Positions 8,656-16,473 of a stretch of 64,000 bases of DNA are shown piece after piece; the stretch's first letter is position 1; every line of letters begins with the position of its first letter. Made by a program: the position numbers and the translations under genes. This DNA comes from Muribaculaceae bacterium (lineage in GTDB: Bacteria; Bacteroidota; Bacteroidia; Bacteroidales; Muribaculaceae): positions 201,450-265,449 of the forward strand of contig JAFYYU010000007.1 in the NCBI GenBank assembly GCA_017557425.1, written 5' to 3'. The notes beneath the pieces are model-generated. The model did no database searches. It was not told the DNA's origin and worked only from the letters and a program-made list of their open reading frames with translations.

Positions 8656-8803
8656 ATACGGGACGGGGATACAAGCTGTCGCTTGCATTACTGGACGCTA
8701 CTGTCGCGCGTTATGGGACGGGGTGCAAGCTGCCAGCTTGCAATACTTTGACTACCTGGGGTGGGGTGGTTTTTACGCGTTGGCAACGCGTAATACGGGA
8801 CGG
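8656..8803. repeat. Cluster of palindrome-plus-GGGACG elements
   Basis: Several related elements occur in 150 bases. A CAAGC/GCTTG hairpin is at 8672-8685. A perfect TGCAAGCTG/CAGCTTGCA palindrome is at 8724-8742. ACGCGTTG/CAACGCGT is at 8775-8791. They are followed or preceded by variants of ATTACGGGACG (8657-8665, 8691-8697, 8711-8720, 8792-8803). The stem sequence varies while the GGGAC tail is kept. They resemble REP-like mobile hairpins. Confidence 0.75.
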
Positions 8804-9775
8804 ATTGTCGTCGGACAGGTGGGGCGGAAGTGTTAATGAATTGTTAACGCTATTGAGGTTGTTGTTGGGTTCCAGTTGGTTAGAGGTGTGGGGCGTGCTG
8901 CTGTCGCAGCACTCGTGGTGGGACTCTGGTACGTCATCGATGGTCTTGTACTTGGGGTCGCGTTGGGCTTCGTGGGGGAGGTTGTCGTCGCCGATGGTGA
9001 AGCGGTACTCGGTGTCGTCGGGGGAACGGCTGAGGTCGTAGCTCCTGACGAGGCGGACGGTGGTGACTTCGCGCTGGGTGGAGAGGGAGAAGACGTCGGA
9101 GGCGTCGAGGAAAAGGTATTTGCCGAGGTTGCCTGTGGTGCTGGCTTTCTTGCCGAGGTGGTTGTAGCCGATGAAGAGGAAGGCGGTCTCGGTGTGGTTG
9201 GTGACGTCGCGGACGATACGGCAGAACTCTGTGGCCACGTGTACGCCGCAGAAGGGCATGAAGTGGTCGATGTCGTCGATGACAACGAGTTCGGGCTTAA
9301 ACTGGCGGATGAGGGCTTCGATGTTGCGGTTGATGGCGTAGACGTTCTCGCGCTGGGAGCCGAGGACGTCGAGGCAGACGAAATGGAGGTTTTCCTTGGC
9401 GGGGGCGTGGGCGACGAGCTCGTGGTAGATGGCGGTGCAGATGTGGGGGCCGTGGAGGGTGTCGATCCAGAGGACCTTGCAACCGTTGTGCAAGCTGGCA
9501 GCTTGCATTACATCGACCGCCTGCCTGGGGGTGCTGGTGAGGACCTTGATGGCCAAAAACTTGGCGAAGTGGTGGGCGCGACAGGTTTCCTTGCCAGTGA
9601 GGTAGGTGCTGTGGTGCTGGCGGATGACGGGCTGGCGGTTGAGTGTGACTAACGGTTTGACTTCGGTGAAGGGACTGAGGTCGGTCTCGTGGGTGAATTG
9701 GCAGTTCTGCCAGGACTCGTCTTCGCCTTGGGCGTTGGGATAACGGTAATAGTTGATGTTCATGGTGTTTTTCAT
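8711..9775 (-). CDS. RecA/AAA-like P-loop protein carrying repeat-derived peptides
   Basis: A 354-residue protein, start taken at MKNTMNINYY (9775); 9763 is also possible. It resembles RecA-fold ATPases: LTGKETCRAHHFAK sits in the Walker A position but lacks a canonical GxxxxGK(T/S), LVVIDDIDH looks like Walker B, and TAFLFIGYNH follows. The body ends near TIGDDNLPHE; a low-complexity Asn/Thr/Ser-rich tail follows. Copies of the local palindromic repeat encode an internal MQAASLHNG and roughly the last 25 residues. Function is unknown, possibly a RepA- or DnaB-like element remnant. The antisense frame is also open through GC bias. Confidence 0.6.
   Translation of the reverse strand: MKNTMNINYYRYPNAQGEDESWQNCQFTHETDLSPFTEVKPLVTLNRQPVIRQHHSTYLTGKETCRAHHFAKFLAIKVLTSTPRQAVDVMQAASLHNGCKVLWIDTLHGPHICTAIYHELVAHAPAKENLHFVCLDVLGSQRENVYAINRNIEALIRQFKPELVVIDDIDHFMPFCGVHVATEFCRIVRDVTNHTETAFLFIGYNHLGKKASTTGNLGKYLFLDASDVFSLSTQREVTTVRLVRSYDLSRSPDDTEYRFTIGDDNLPHEAQRDPKYKTIDDVPESHHECCDSSTPHTSNQLEPNNNLNSVNNSLTLPPHLSDDNPSRITRCQRVKTTPPQVVKVLQAGSLHPVP
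9489..9507. repeat. Palindromic repeat inside coding sequence
   Basis: A perfect 9-bp-arm palindrome TGCAAGCTG-G-CAGCTTGCA followed by ATTACATCGAC, the same family as at 8724. It lies in frame inside the P-loop-like gene. Confidence 0.75.
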
Positions 9776-9795
9776 TTTAAACTTGGTTATTATTT

Positions 9796-9848
9796 TACAA
9801 GCTGTCGCTTGCATTACGGGACGCCACTGTTGCTTGCATTACGGGACG
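9796..9848. repeat. Palindrome-plus-GGGACG repeat, one full and one partial copy
   Basis: A full unit (CAAGC-TGTC-GCTTG then ATTACGGGACG, 9796-9823) is followed by a partial unit lacking the left arm (9824-9848). Both lie upstream of the P-loop-like gene start. Confidence 0.75.
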
Positions 9849-9909
9849 CGGTGCAAAGGTAATATATTTAAGGGCGGTTGTCAAGAGGAACAGGGGGGGA
9901 TTATTGATG

Positions 9910-9944
9910 TAGAGGAGCGTGGATGGTTGTTCCACGCTCCTCTA
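9910..9944 (-). terminator. Strong hairpin downstream of yebC
   Basis: A perfect 14-bp stem (9910-9923 with 9931-9944) with a 7-base loop. It lies 66 bases after the yebC stop. Its core GGAGCGTGGA is shared with the hairpin after tonB at 15521. The U-tract is weak. Confidence 0.65.
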
Positions 9945-10010
9945 GTTCTTTGGTGCCCGCTTGGAATCTGTTGTCTATTAATTCACCATGAGGGTGATAT
10001 AGTGGCGGGA

Positions 10011-10745
10011 TTACTCGTCGTCGCCGCCTTCGGCCTCGGCCATGGTGGTGAAGACGTTCTGGACGTCGTCGTCTTCCTCGACGGCCTCGATGAGGGCCTC
10101 TACGTCGGCGCGCTCGGCGTCGGTGACGTCTTTGTAGTCGGCGGGCTCATAGACGAACTCGCTGCTCTTGATTTCAAAGCCGTTGTCCTCGAGGTACTTC
10201 ATGATGTCGCCGTTTGCAGCAAAGTCGCCCGAGATGAGGATTTCCTCCTCGTCCATGGCAAACTCCTCGGCTCCGCAGTCGATGAGCTCGAGTTCAAGTT
10301 CGTCGGGGTCGATGCCGTCCTTGGGTGCCACGTGGAAGTAGCACTTGTGGCTGAACATGAAGGCTACGCTGCCCGAGTTGCCCAGGCTGCCGCCCTTCTT
10401 GTTGAAATAGTTGCGCAGGTTGGCCACGGTGCGGGTGGTGTTGTCGGTAGCAGTCTCAACGAGGAACGCGATGCCGTGAGGGCCAAATCCCTCGTAGATC
10501 ACCTCCTTGTAGTCGCCGGCATCCTTCTCGCTGGCACGCTTGATGGCGCGCTCGATGTTCTCCTTGGGCATGTTGGCTGTCTTGGCGTTGGCGATCAACG
10601 CGCGCAGGCGTGAGTTACCTTCGGGATCGGGACCACCGGCCTTGACGGCGATGGTGATTTCCTTGCCGATACGTGTAAACGTGCGGGACATGCTGCCCCA
10701 GCGTTTCATCTTTCTTGCTTTGCGGTATTCAAAAGCTCTTCCCAT
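10011..10745 (-). CDS. YebC/PmpR family protein
   Basis: A 244-residue member of the YebC/PmpR (TACO1) family, which is described as DNA-binding regulators and, more recently, as translation factors acting at proline-rich stretches. Visible signatures are MGRAFEYRKARKMKRWGSM at the N-terminus, GGPDPEGNSRLRALIANAK, and NMPKENIERAIKRA. YEGFGPHGIAFLVE and the acidic C-terminal tail (EAVEEDDDVQNVF) complete the family pattern. Full length. A heptamer repeat array separates its start from the pheT stop. Confidence 0.96.
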   Translation of the reverse strand: MGRAFEYRKARKMKRWGSMSRTFTRIGKEITIAVKAGGPDPEGNSRLRALIANAKTANMPKENIERAIKRASEKDAGDYKEVIYEGFGPHGIAFLVETATDNTTRTVANLRNYFNKKGGSLGNSGSVAFMFSHKCYFHVAPKDGIDPDELELELIDCGAEEFAMDEEEILISGDFAANGDIMKYLEDNGFEIKSSEFVYEPADYKDVTDAERADVEALIEAVEEDDDVQNVFTTMAEAEGGDDE

Positions 10746-10763
10746 TGTGTTATTATAGTTTTA

Positions 10764-10798
10764 AGTTTCTAGTTTCTAGTCCCTAGTTTCTAGTCTTT
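10764..10798. repeat. 7-bp tandem array between pheT and yebC
   Basis: Five consecutive heptamers: AGTTTCT, AGTTTCT, AGTCCCT, AGTTTCT, AGTCTTT. The array ends 2 bases from the pheT stop codon. Confidence 0.8.
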
Positions 10799-10800
10799 AG

Positions 10801-13266
10801 TTATCTTAGTTTGGCGCCCAGTTCGGTTTCCAGGTTCTTGATGATCTTGGTCATGATGGCGTCGATCTGCTTGTCGTTGAGGGTCTTCTCGTTGTCTTGC
10901 AGAATCATGCTGATGGCGTAGGACTTCTTGCCGGCCTCCAGCTTGTTGCTCTCATAGACGTCGAACAGGGTCATTGACTTCAACAGCTTTTTCTCGCTGT
11001 TCTCGACCACGCGGCGGATGTCGTCATAGGTCACCTGACGGTCCACCAGCAGGGCCAGGTCGCGGCGCAGGGGCAGCGTCTTGGGCAGGTCGGTGTACTT
11101 GATGTCCTTCTTCATCGCCACCTTGCAGGCGAGGTTCCAGTTCACCTGAGCGTAATAGACGGGCTGGTCGATGTCAAACTTCTTGGCTAATGCCTCGTCC
11201 ACAACGCCCATCACGGCAATGACCTTGCCGCCGCGGTTGCTGTAGCGCAGGGCGGGGTTCACCGTCTCGTCCTCGAACTGCTCCACCACCAGGTCGCGCA
11301 TGGCGATGCCCATGTTGGCGAACATGTTCTCGAGATCGGCCTTCAGGTCATAGACGTTCAACGGCCTCACCTTGTCGGCCCACGACTCGTCGTGGTTGTT
11401 ACCGGTGAGCCACATCGCCATCTGGGTGCTCTCGCTGTAGGGCGCGAGGGCTTTCTCCTCCTGGCTGATGCTGCCGTCGTGGCTATAGATGTTGCCGAAC
11501 TCATAGAGCCGCAGGTTGGGGTTCTTGTGGTTGATGTTGCGTGCGATGCTTTCCAGACCGCCAAAAAGCAAGGTCTGGCGCATCACGTTCAGGTCGCTGC
11601 TCAGCGGGTTCATGATCTTCACGCAAAGGTCGGCGGGATAGGTCGTCAGGCCCTCGTAATAAGCGCCCACGGTCAACGAGTTGTTCATAATCTCGTGGTA
11701 GCCCACGCTGGTGAGCTGGTTGCTCACGGTCTCCTGCATGTCGTCGCGCCAGTCCACGTCGGTCTTGTTCGACAGGCTGCTGTGGACCTCGTTGGTCAGC
11801 TCGATGTTGTTGTAACCGTACACGCGCAGGATGTCCTCGACCACGTCGCAGGGACGGCGCACGTCCACGCGGTAGGTGGGCACGACGAGCTGCATTTTCT
11901 CGTCATCCTCGGCGGTGATTTCCATCTCCAGGCTCTTGACGATGTCGCGGATGGTGTCGTGGGGGATGTCCTTGCCGATGAGGCCCGTCACATAGTCGTA
12001 ACGCAGCTCCACGGGGAAGCCGGGGAAGTCATGGGCCTTCACGTCAACGATGTCGCCGCAGATCTCGCCACCGGCAATCTCCTTGACGAGCATGGCGGCC
12101 AGCTTGAGGTTATAGATGACCTCGTTGGGGTCGATGCCGCGCTCGAAGCGGAACGACGCGTCGGTGTTCAGGGCGAAGCGGCGTGCCGTCTTGCGGATCC
12201 ACGTGGGGTGGAAGTAGGCCGACTCCAGGAAGATGTCGGTAGTGGTCTCGGTAACGCCCGAGTCCAAGCCGCCGAACACGCCACCGATGCACATCGGCTC
12301 CTCGCCGTTGCAGATCATCAGGTCGCGGTCGGTGAGCGTGCGCTCCACGCCGTCGAGGGTGACAAACTTGGTGCCGGGCTCCACGGTGCGAACCACGATG
12401 CGGTCGCCCTTTACCTTGCTCAGGTCAAAGCAGTGCATGGGCTGTCCGGTGCCTAGCAATATGTAGTTGGTGATATCGACGATATTGTTGATGGGACGCT
12501 GGCCCACGGCGAGCAGCAGGTCCTTGAGCCATTTGGGGCTCTCCTGCACCTTGACGCCGCGCACAGTCAGGCCGGCATAGCGAGGGCAGGCCTCGGCATT
12601 CTCGACGGTCACGGGGATGCCGCCGTCAGCGCGGTCGCTGGCAAAGGCCTCGACACTGGGCTTGTGCAGGTTGCCGTCCATGCCGTGGCGCTTCATCCAA
12701 GCCGCGAGGTCGCGGGCTACACCGTAGTGCGAGCCGCCGTCGATGCGGTTGGGAGTGAGGTCCACCTCGATGAGGTAGTCGTTCTCGATGCCGTAGTATT
12801 CGGCAGCGGGGGTGCCCACCACAGCGTCCTCGGGCAGGACGATGATGCCGTCATGGCTGGTACCCACACCGATTTCGTCCTCGGCGCAGATCATGCCCAG
12901 CGACTCCTCACCGCGCATCTTGGAGCGCTTGATGGTGAACTCCTGGTCGCCGTCATAGAGCTTAGTGCCCAGGGTGGCGACGATGACCTTTTGGCCAGCG
13001 GCCACGTTGGGAGCGCCGCACACGATCTGTACGGGCTCGTTGCCGTCGCCCAGGTTGACGGTGGTGATGTGCAGGTGGTCGCTGTTGGGATGGTCGATGC
13101 AGGTAACTACCTGTCCCACAACCAGTCCACGCAAGCCGCCCTTGATGGTTTCAACTTGTTCGACCGCACCCACTTCGAGTCCCAGCGAGGTCAGCGCCTC
13201 GGCCACCTGGTCGGGTGTCAAGTCGGTGTCAATATAGCGTTTGAGCCATTTATAGGAAATATTCAT
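10801..13266 (-). CDS. pheT: Phenylalanine--tRNA ligase beta subunit
   Basis: An 821-residue beta subunit of phenylalanyl-tRNA synthetase, of normal bacterial length. The order is an N-terminal MNISYKWLKRYIDTDLTPDQ, a tRNA-binding (EMAP-like) domain at about 40-155 (VVGQVVTCIDHPNSDHL), and a B3/B4 editing domain at about 210-370. A B5 domain lies at about 405-475, followed by a catalytic-like core and a C-terminal ferredoxin-fold anticodon-binding domain (about 728-821). It acts with PheS, which is not in the window. Confidence 0.98.
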   Translation of the reverse strand: MNISYKWLKRYIDTDLTPDQVAEALTSLGLEVGAVEQVETIKGGLRGLVVGQVVTCIDHPNSDHLHITTVNLGDGNEPVQIVCGAPNVAAGQKVIVATLGTKLYDGDQEFTIKRSKMRGEESLGMICAEDEIGVGTSHDGIIVLPEDAVVGTPAAEYYGIENDYLIEVDLTPNRIDGGSHYGVARDLAAWMKRHGMDGNLHKPSVEAFASDRADGGIPVTVENAEACPRYAGLTVRGVKVQESPKWLKDLLLAVGQRPINNIVDITNYILLGTGQPMHCFDLSKVKGDRIVVRTVEPGTKFVTLDGVERTLTDRDLMICNGEEPMCIGGVFGGLDSGVTETTTDIFLESAYFHPTWIRKTARRFALNTDASFRFERGIDPNEVIYNLKLAAMLVKEIAGGEICGDIVDVKAHDFPGFPVELRYDYVTGLIGKDIPHDTIRDIVKSLEMEITAEDDEKMQLVVPTYRVDVRRPCDVVEDILRVYGYNNIELTNEVHSSLSNKTDVDWRDDMQETVSNQLTSVGYHEIMNNSLTVGAYYEGLTTYPADLCVKIMNPLSSDLNVMRQTLLFGGLESIARNINHKNPNLRLYEFGNIYSHDGSISQEEKALAPYSESTQMAMWLTGNNHDESWADKVRPLNVYDLKADLENMFANMGIAMRDLVVEQFEDETVNPALRYSNRGGKVIAVMGVVDEALAKKFDIDQPVYYAQVNWNLACKVAMKKDIKYTDLPKTLPLRRDLALLVDRQVTYDDIRRVVENSEKKLLKSMTLFDVYESNKLEAGKKSYAISMILQDNEKTLNDKQIDAIMTKIIKNLETELGAKLR

Positions 13267-13301
13267 AACGTTGAATAAAATTATAATCGCTTAAAAACGT
13301 G

Positions 13302-13332
13302 CAAAATTACTAATAAATGAGGGAACAACCAA
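13302..13332 (-). promoter_or_regulatory. Promoter of pheT
   Basis: Minus strand TAATTTTG (13309 to 13302) with a TTG (13332 to 13330) 20 bases upstream. It lies 35 bases before the pheT start. Confidence 0.6.
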
Positions 13333-13345
13333 AACTCATCTGATA

Positions 13346-13383
13346 AAAAGTGAGGTGGCCGACCTATCGCAGGCCAACCACCC
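13346..13383 (-). terminator. Probable terminator after LytTR regulator
   Basis: Arms GGTGGCC (13354-13360) and GGCCAACCACC (13372-13382) pair with a two-base bulge. On the minus strand they are followed by TCACTTTTT. Confidence 0.5.
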
Positions 13384-13451
13384 AGGAAAAGCTATGAGAA
13401 ATTAATAATCGTTGTGCGTGAAGTGATTTTTCGTGTCCTTGGGCACGAATA

Positions 13452-14195
13452 TCACTTGGTGAGTATTTTGCTGTTCACGTAGTTCATGAAAGCGTCCTTG
13501 TAGTTGTCGCCGATGGGCAGTGAGACGTCACCGTCGAGGATGACATGGTTTTTCTTTACCTCATTGATTTTCTTGAGGTTGATGATGAACGAGCGGTGGA
13601 TGCGCATGAATGAGCTTGAGGGCAGGTGCTCCTCGATTTTCTTCATGCTCAACAGCACGATGACGGGTTTGTCGCGGTCGTCACAAGCGATGCGCAGGTA
13701 CTCGCTCATGGCTTCGATGTAACGGATATTCTCGATGACGATGCGCACGATCTTGTAGTCGCTCTTGACATAGATGATACCCTCGTCGTCACTTTGCGTC
13801 GAGACCTCGGTCATCGCCTGATGGCGTATCTCGTGGATGTCCTTCACCTTCTGGGCCGCTGCTTCAAATTCGTCGAAGCCGTAGGGCTTCAGCAGGTAAC
13901 CCACTGAGTTGGCCTTGTAGCCCTCGATGGCATACTCGCTGTAGGCCGTGGTGAACACCATGAGGGGACCCTGGCTGTGTCCCTGCTCCAGCGATTTGGC
14001 AAAGTCCATGCCGTTGAGGTCGGGCATGTTGATGTCGAGAAACACGGCGTCTATTTCCTGCTCATCGATCACTTTTTGTGCCTCGATGGCGCTTCGGCAC
14101 TCGGCCACAAGCTCCAGGTAGGGGATTTTCTTGATGTAGGTCACCAGCTTTTTCAGAGCCAGCGGCTCATCGTCGATTGCAATACATTTGATCAT
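13452..14195 (-). CDS. LytTR family response regulator
   Basis: A 247-residue two-component response regulator. The receiver domain (1-120) has the acidic pocket DDE at 8-10 and the phosphoacceptor Asp54 in VFLDINMPDLNG; the LytTR DNA-binding domain occupies about 142-243 (EYLRIACDD, FMRIHRSFIINLKKI). It is transcribed after the histidine kinase with a 26-base gap containing a heptamer repeat array, so the two form a cognate pair. Targets are not evident. Confidence 0.95.
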   Translation of the reverse strand: MIKCIAIDDEPLALKKLVTYIKKIPYLELVAECRSAIEAQKVIDEQEIDAVFLDINMPDLNGMDFAKSLEQGHSQGPLMVFTTAYSEYAIEGYKANSVGYLLKPYGFDEFEAAAQKVKDIHEIRHQAMTEVSTQSDDEGIIYVKSDYKIVRIVIENIRYIEAMSEYLRIACDDRDKPVIVLLSMKKIEEHLPSSSFMRIHRSFIINLKKINEVKKNHVILDGDVSLPIGDNYKDAFMNYVNSKILTK

Positions 14196-14208
14196 AGCTT
14201 TTCTTTTT

Positions 14209-14230
14209 AGTCTTGGAGTCTTTAGTCTTT
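14209..14230. repeat. Short 7-bp-type array at kinase stop codon
   Basis: AGTCTTG, an extra G, then AGTCTTT, AGTCTTT. It overlaps the stop codon of the kinase gene (14222). Confidence 0.55.
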
Positions 14231-15322
14231 GGGTTGGAAGTCGGCCGCTCGCCGTACGGGCAGGTCTAGCCGCACGTCGTAGGTGGTGTCCCCGTCTTGG
14301 ATGTCAAGGGAGTAGTCGTTGCCGTAGATGAGTTCCAGCCGCTTGGTGACGTTGTTGATGCCCACACCGCCAAACTCATGCTTGACATTGCTCTTGGTAT
14401 TGCGGCAATGGAAGATGAGGCGTCCATTCTTTTTCTCGATGTCGATGTCGATGTCTGACGGCTTGCCGTAGGTTACCCCATGCTTGAAGGCATTTTCGAC
14501 AAAGGGGATGAACACCAGGGGTGCCAGCACGATATCCTCCTGGGTGTTGTCGGGCACGTCAAGGTTGATGTTGACCTGGTCGGTGTAGCGCAGTTTCATC
14601 AGGTTCAGGTACTTCTTCAGGAAGATGACGGCATTGTTGAGCGACACATACTGGTTATCGCTGTCATATAGCAGGTAACGCATCATCCGTGACATGTCCA
14701 CGATGCTGTCCTTAGCTTGCTCGGGGTCAATGTCCACGAGGGCGTGGATATTGTTGAGCGTGTTCATGATGAAGTGCGGGTTGATCTGGTAGCGCAGGTA
14801 GTCCAGCTCCTGTTTCAGGCTCTGCTCTTTGAGTTGGGCTAAGTGCTTCTTTTCCTCCTCGTTTATGAAATAGTACTTCACGCCCAGGTTGGCTCCGATC
14901 ATCAGAACGACAATGAAAAATATCGAGAGGTCGTGTTTGTCGATGGGTGGCGGACCATTAGGAGGTGGGGGTGGGGGAGGCGTCTCGCTCATGTTGAGCG
15001 TGGTCATGGGACGACCGTCGGGCTGGCGGGCGCATTGAGCCAATTGAAAAACGGCGACCAAAGCGACACAGCAGAGGAGGTAGAGCGTTATGCGCTTGTG
15101 CTTCACGATTATAGGCGCCAACACATGATTATGGATGAGAAACACGATGAAAAAGGCCATTATGGAGCCATAAGTGTCCATCAGCGAGCGCTTTATCCAG
15201 TCGGGGTCAAGGTTGGCGTCATAGTTCATGAACAGGCTCACCAGCGGCGACAAGAACAACACGATCCACACGACGGTGTAGATGACGGTTTCCTGCTTGG
15301 TCTGTTTGTTGAAAATGCTCAT
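14222..15322 (-). CDS. LytS-type sensor histidine kinase
   Basis: A 366-residue membrane histidine kinase of the LytS/YpdA type (His_kinase plus HATPase). Four hydrophobic segments lie at about 12-31, 50-68, 79-96 and 131-149. The loop before the fourth holds a polyproline run (about 115-126). The phosphoacceptor motif is QINPHFIMNTLNNI with His183. The ATP-binding part shows VENAFKHGV and the glycine-rich FGGVGINNV. It forms an operon with the LytTR regulator. The input signal is unknown. Confidence 0.93.
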   Translation of the reverse strand: MSIFNKQTKQETVIYTVVWIVLFLSPLVSLFMNYDANLDPDWIKRSLMDTYGSIMAFFIVFLIHNHVLAPIIVKHKRITLYLLCCVALVAVFQLAQCARQPDGRPMTTLNMSETPPPPPPPNGPPPIDKHDLSIFFIVVLMIGANLGVKYYFINEEEKKHLAQLKEQSLKQELDYLRYQINPHFIMNTLNNIHALVDIDPEQAKDSIVDMSRMMRYLLYDSDNQYVSLNNAVIFLKKYLNLMKLRYTDQVNINLDVPDNTQEDIVLAPLVFIPFVENAFKHGVTYGKPSDIDIDIEKKNGRLIFHCRNTKSNVKHEFGGVGINNVTKRLELIYGNDYSLDIQDGDTTYDVRLDLPVRRAADFQPKD

Positions 15323-15347
15323 GAGCCTATCAATCAGTTAGCTGTAA

Positions 15348-15355
15348 CAAAATTA
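15348..15355 (-). promoter_or_regulatory. -7 box of kinase-regulator operon
   Basis: Reads TAATTTTG on the minus strand, 26 bases before the kinase ATG. Confidence 0.5.
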
Positions 15356-15442
15356 GAGATTTTGAGTGAAGTCGCAAAATTTTTTCAGCCATTCTTGGGA
15401 TAGTTTCAATGAATTGCCCGGAAAGGGGGGTAGGGGTGGTTG

Positions 15443-15503
15443 TACAAGCTGTCGCTTGCATTACGAGACTCGTTTTACAAGCTGTCGCTTGCATTACGGG
15501 ACG
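15443..15503. repeat. Two palindrome-plus-GGGACG repeats
   Basis: Two tandem copies of the CAAGC-TGTC-GCTTG hairpin unit (15443-15470 and 15476-15503). The first has ATTACGAGAC and the second ATTACGGGACG. They are nearly identical to the 9796 copy. Confidence 0.8.
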
Positions 15504-15520
15504 TGACGGGAAATAAATAA

Positions 15521-15553
15521 ACAGGAGCGTGGAACAATCATCCACGCTCCTGT
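15521..15553 (-). terminator. Terminator after tonB
   Basis: A perfect 13-bp stem (15521-15533 with 15541-15553) with a 7-base loop, followed on the minus strand by TTATTTATTT. It shares its GGAGCGTGGA core with the hairpin at 9910. Confidence 0.8.
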
Positions 15554-15575
15554 GATCTCTAGTGGCTGCTTGATA

Positions 15576-16463
15576 TTAATGCCAGATGTAGGTGATGGTG
15601 CCGAAGGCCTCGGTCATGGTGTTCTTGGGAACCGAGAAGCGGGACTTGAGGGCGGCTTGCTCGCAGGCGCGGCGCACCTCGGGGTGCGAGGCCAGGTCGC
15701 CTGAGGCTCCCGTTGCTGTGGCCTTGATGACCTGGCCGCGCGGGTTGACGGTCACCTGCACGTTGACACGGCCTGACCACTTGCTGTTGGGGACGGGCTT
15801 GGCCCAGTAGTCGAGGGTGTATCCCACGAGTCCGCTGATGCCAGGCTTGCCTGTCAGCACGCCCTGGTTGGAGTTGCCTCCTGCCGAGCCCTGTTGTCCT
15901 CCACCGTTGCCATTGCCGTTGCCGAAGGCGTTCTTCACCCTGTTGCTGGTGGCATTGCTGGTGGGTTTTTGCTCGTTGGTGTTCTTGGCTTTGGTCTCCT
16001 GTGCCTCGGCCTTGTTGTCCTTGGCTTTAGGCTTATCTGTCTTTTTGTCGTTCTCCTTGGTGGGGCCGGACTTCTTGGGCTCGGCCTCCTTGGGTTGTTC
16101 CTTCACCTTGTGTGGCGATTCGGCCTTCTGGGTAATCAGTGGCGGGGTCTTGTGGTTGACCTCGCCGGCATCTTCCATGTCATCGGCGTCGATGTCGGGA
16201 TCATCGCCTGCCTCGGGCGAGGCGCTGGGCTGGGCAGCCTCCTCATCCATGAGGTCGTTTTGCACGTTGTCCAGGGTGTTACCCAGCATCACGAATTCAC
16301 CGCCAAACAAGATGGAATCCTGCGCCAGCTGCGTGAGGTCGGGCAGGTTGGGATCCTGCACGTAGCGCAGCGAGTATTGCAGGAGCAACGCCATCGTGCC
16401 CACCGTGATGAGCAGGGTGAGCAAGAGAGCCCAAAGGCTATTTTTGCGGCGATCTTCTTCCAT
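15576..16463 (-). CDS. TonB family energy transducer
   Basis: A 295-residue TonB-type protein that couples the inner-membrane proton gradient to outer-membrane transporters. A short cytoplasmic start (MEEDRRKNSLW) precedes one membrane helix (about 10-32). A long Lys/Pro/Glu-rich spacer and a Gly/Asn-rich segment then lead to a C-terminal TonB domain (RVNVQVTVNPRGQVIKA to AFGTITYIWH). The start at 16463 was chosen because the longer frame from 16547 would overlap exbD by 74 bases. It is the last gene of exbB-exbD-tonB. Confidence 0.9.
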   Translation of the reverse strand: MEEDRRKNSLWALLLTLLITVGTMALLLQYSLRYVQDPNLPDLTQLAQDSILFGGEFVMLGNTLDNVQNDLMDEEAAQPSASPEAGDDPDIDADDMEDAGEVNHKTPPLITQKAESPHKVKEQPKEAEPKKSGPTKENDKKTDKPKAKDNKAEAQETKAKNTNEQKPTSNATSNRVKNAFGNGNGNGGGQQGSAGGNSNQGVLTGKPGISGLVGYTLDYWAKPVPNSKWSGRVNVQVTVNPRGQVIKATATGASGDLASHPEVRRACEQAALKSRFSVPKNTMTEAFGTITYIWH

Positions 16464-16473
16464 CGTGATTGGG

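Noticed and set aside
8876-9652. Long plus-strand open frame opposite the P-loop-like gene
   Set aside because: Val/Asp/Gly-rich translation without domain signal, mirroring the minus-strand coding bias.
11392-12456. 354-codon plus-strand frame opposite pheT
   Set aside because: Antisense shadow of a well-conserved gene; His/Val/Ala-rich with no family features.
15330-15545. Minus-strand frame containing MQATACK twice
   Set aside because: The peptides come from two tandem CAAGC-type repeats; no promoter or conserved domain.
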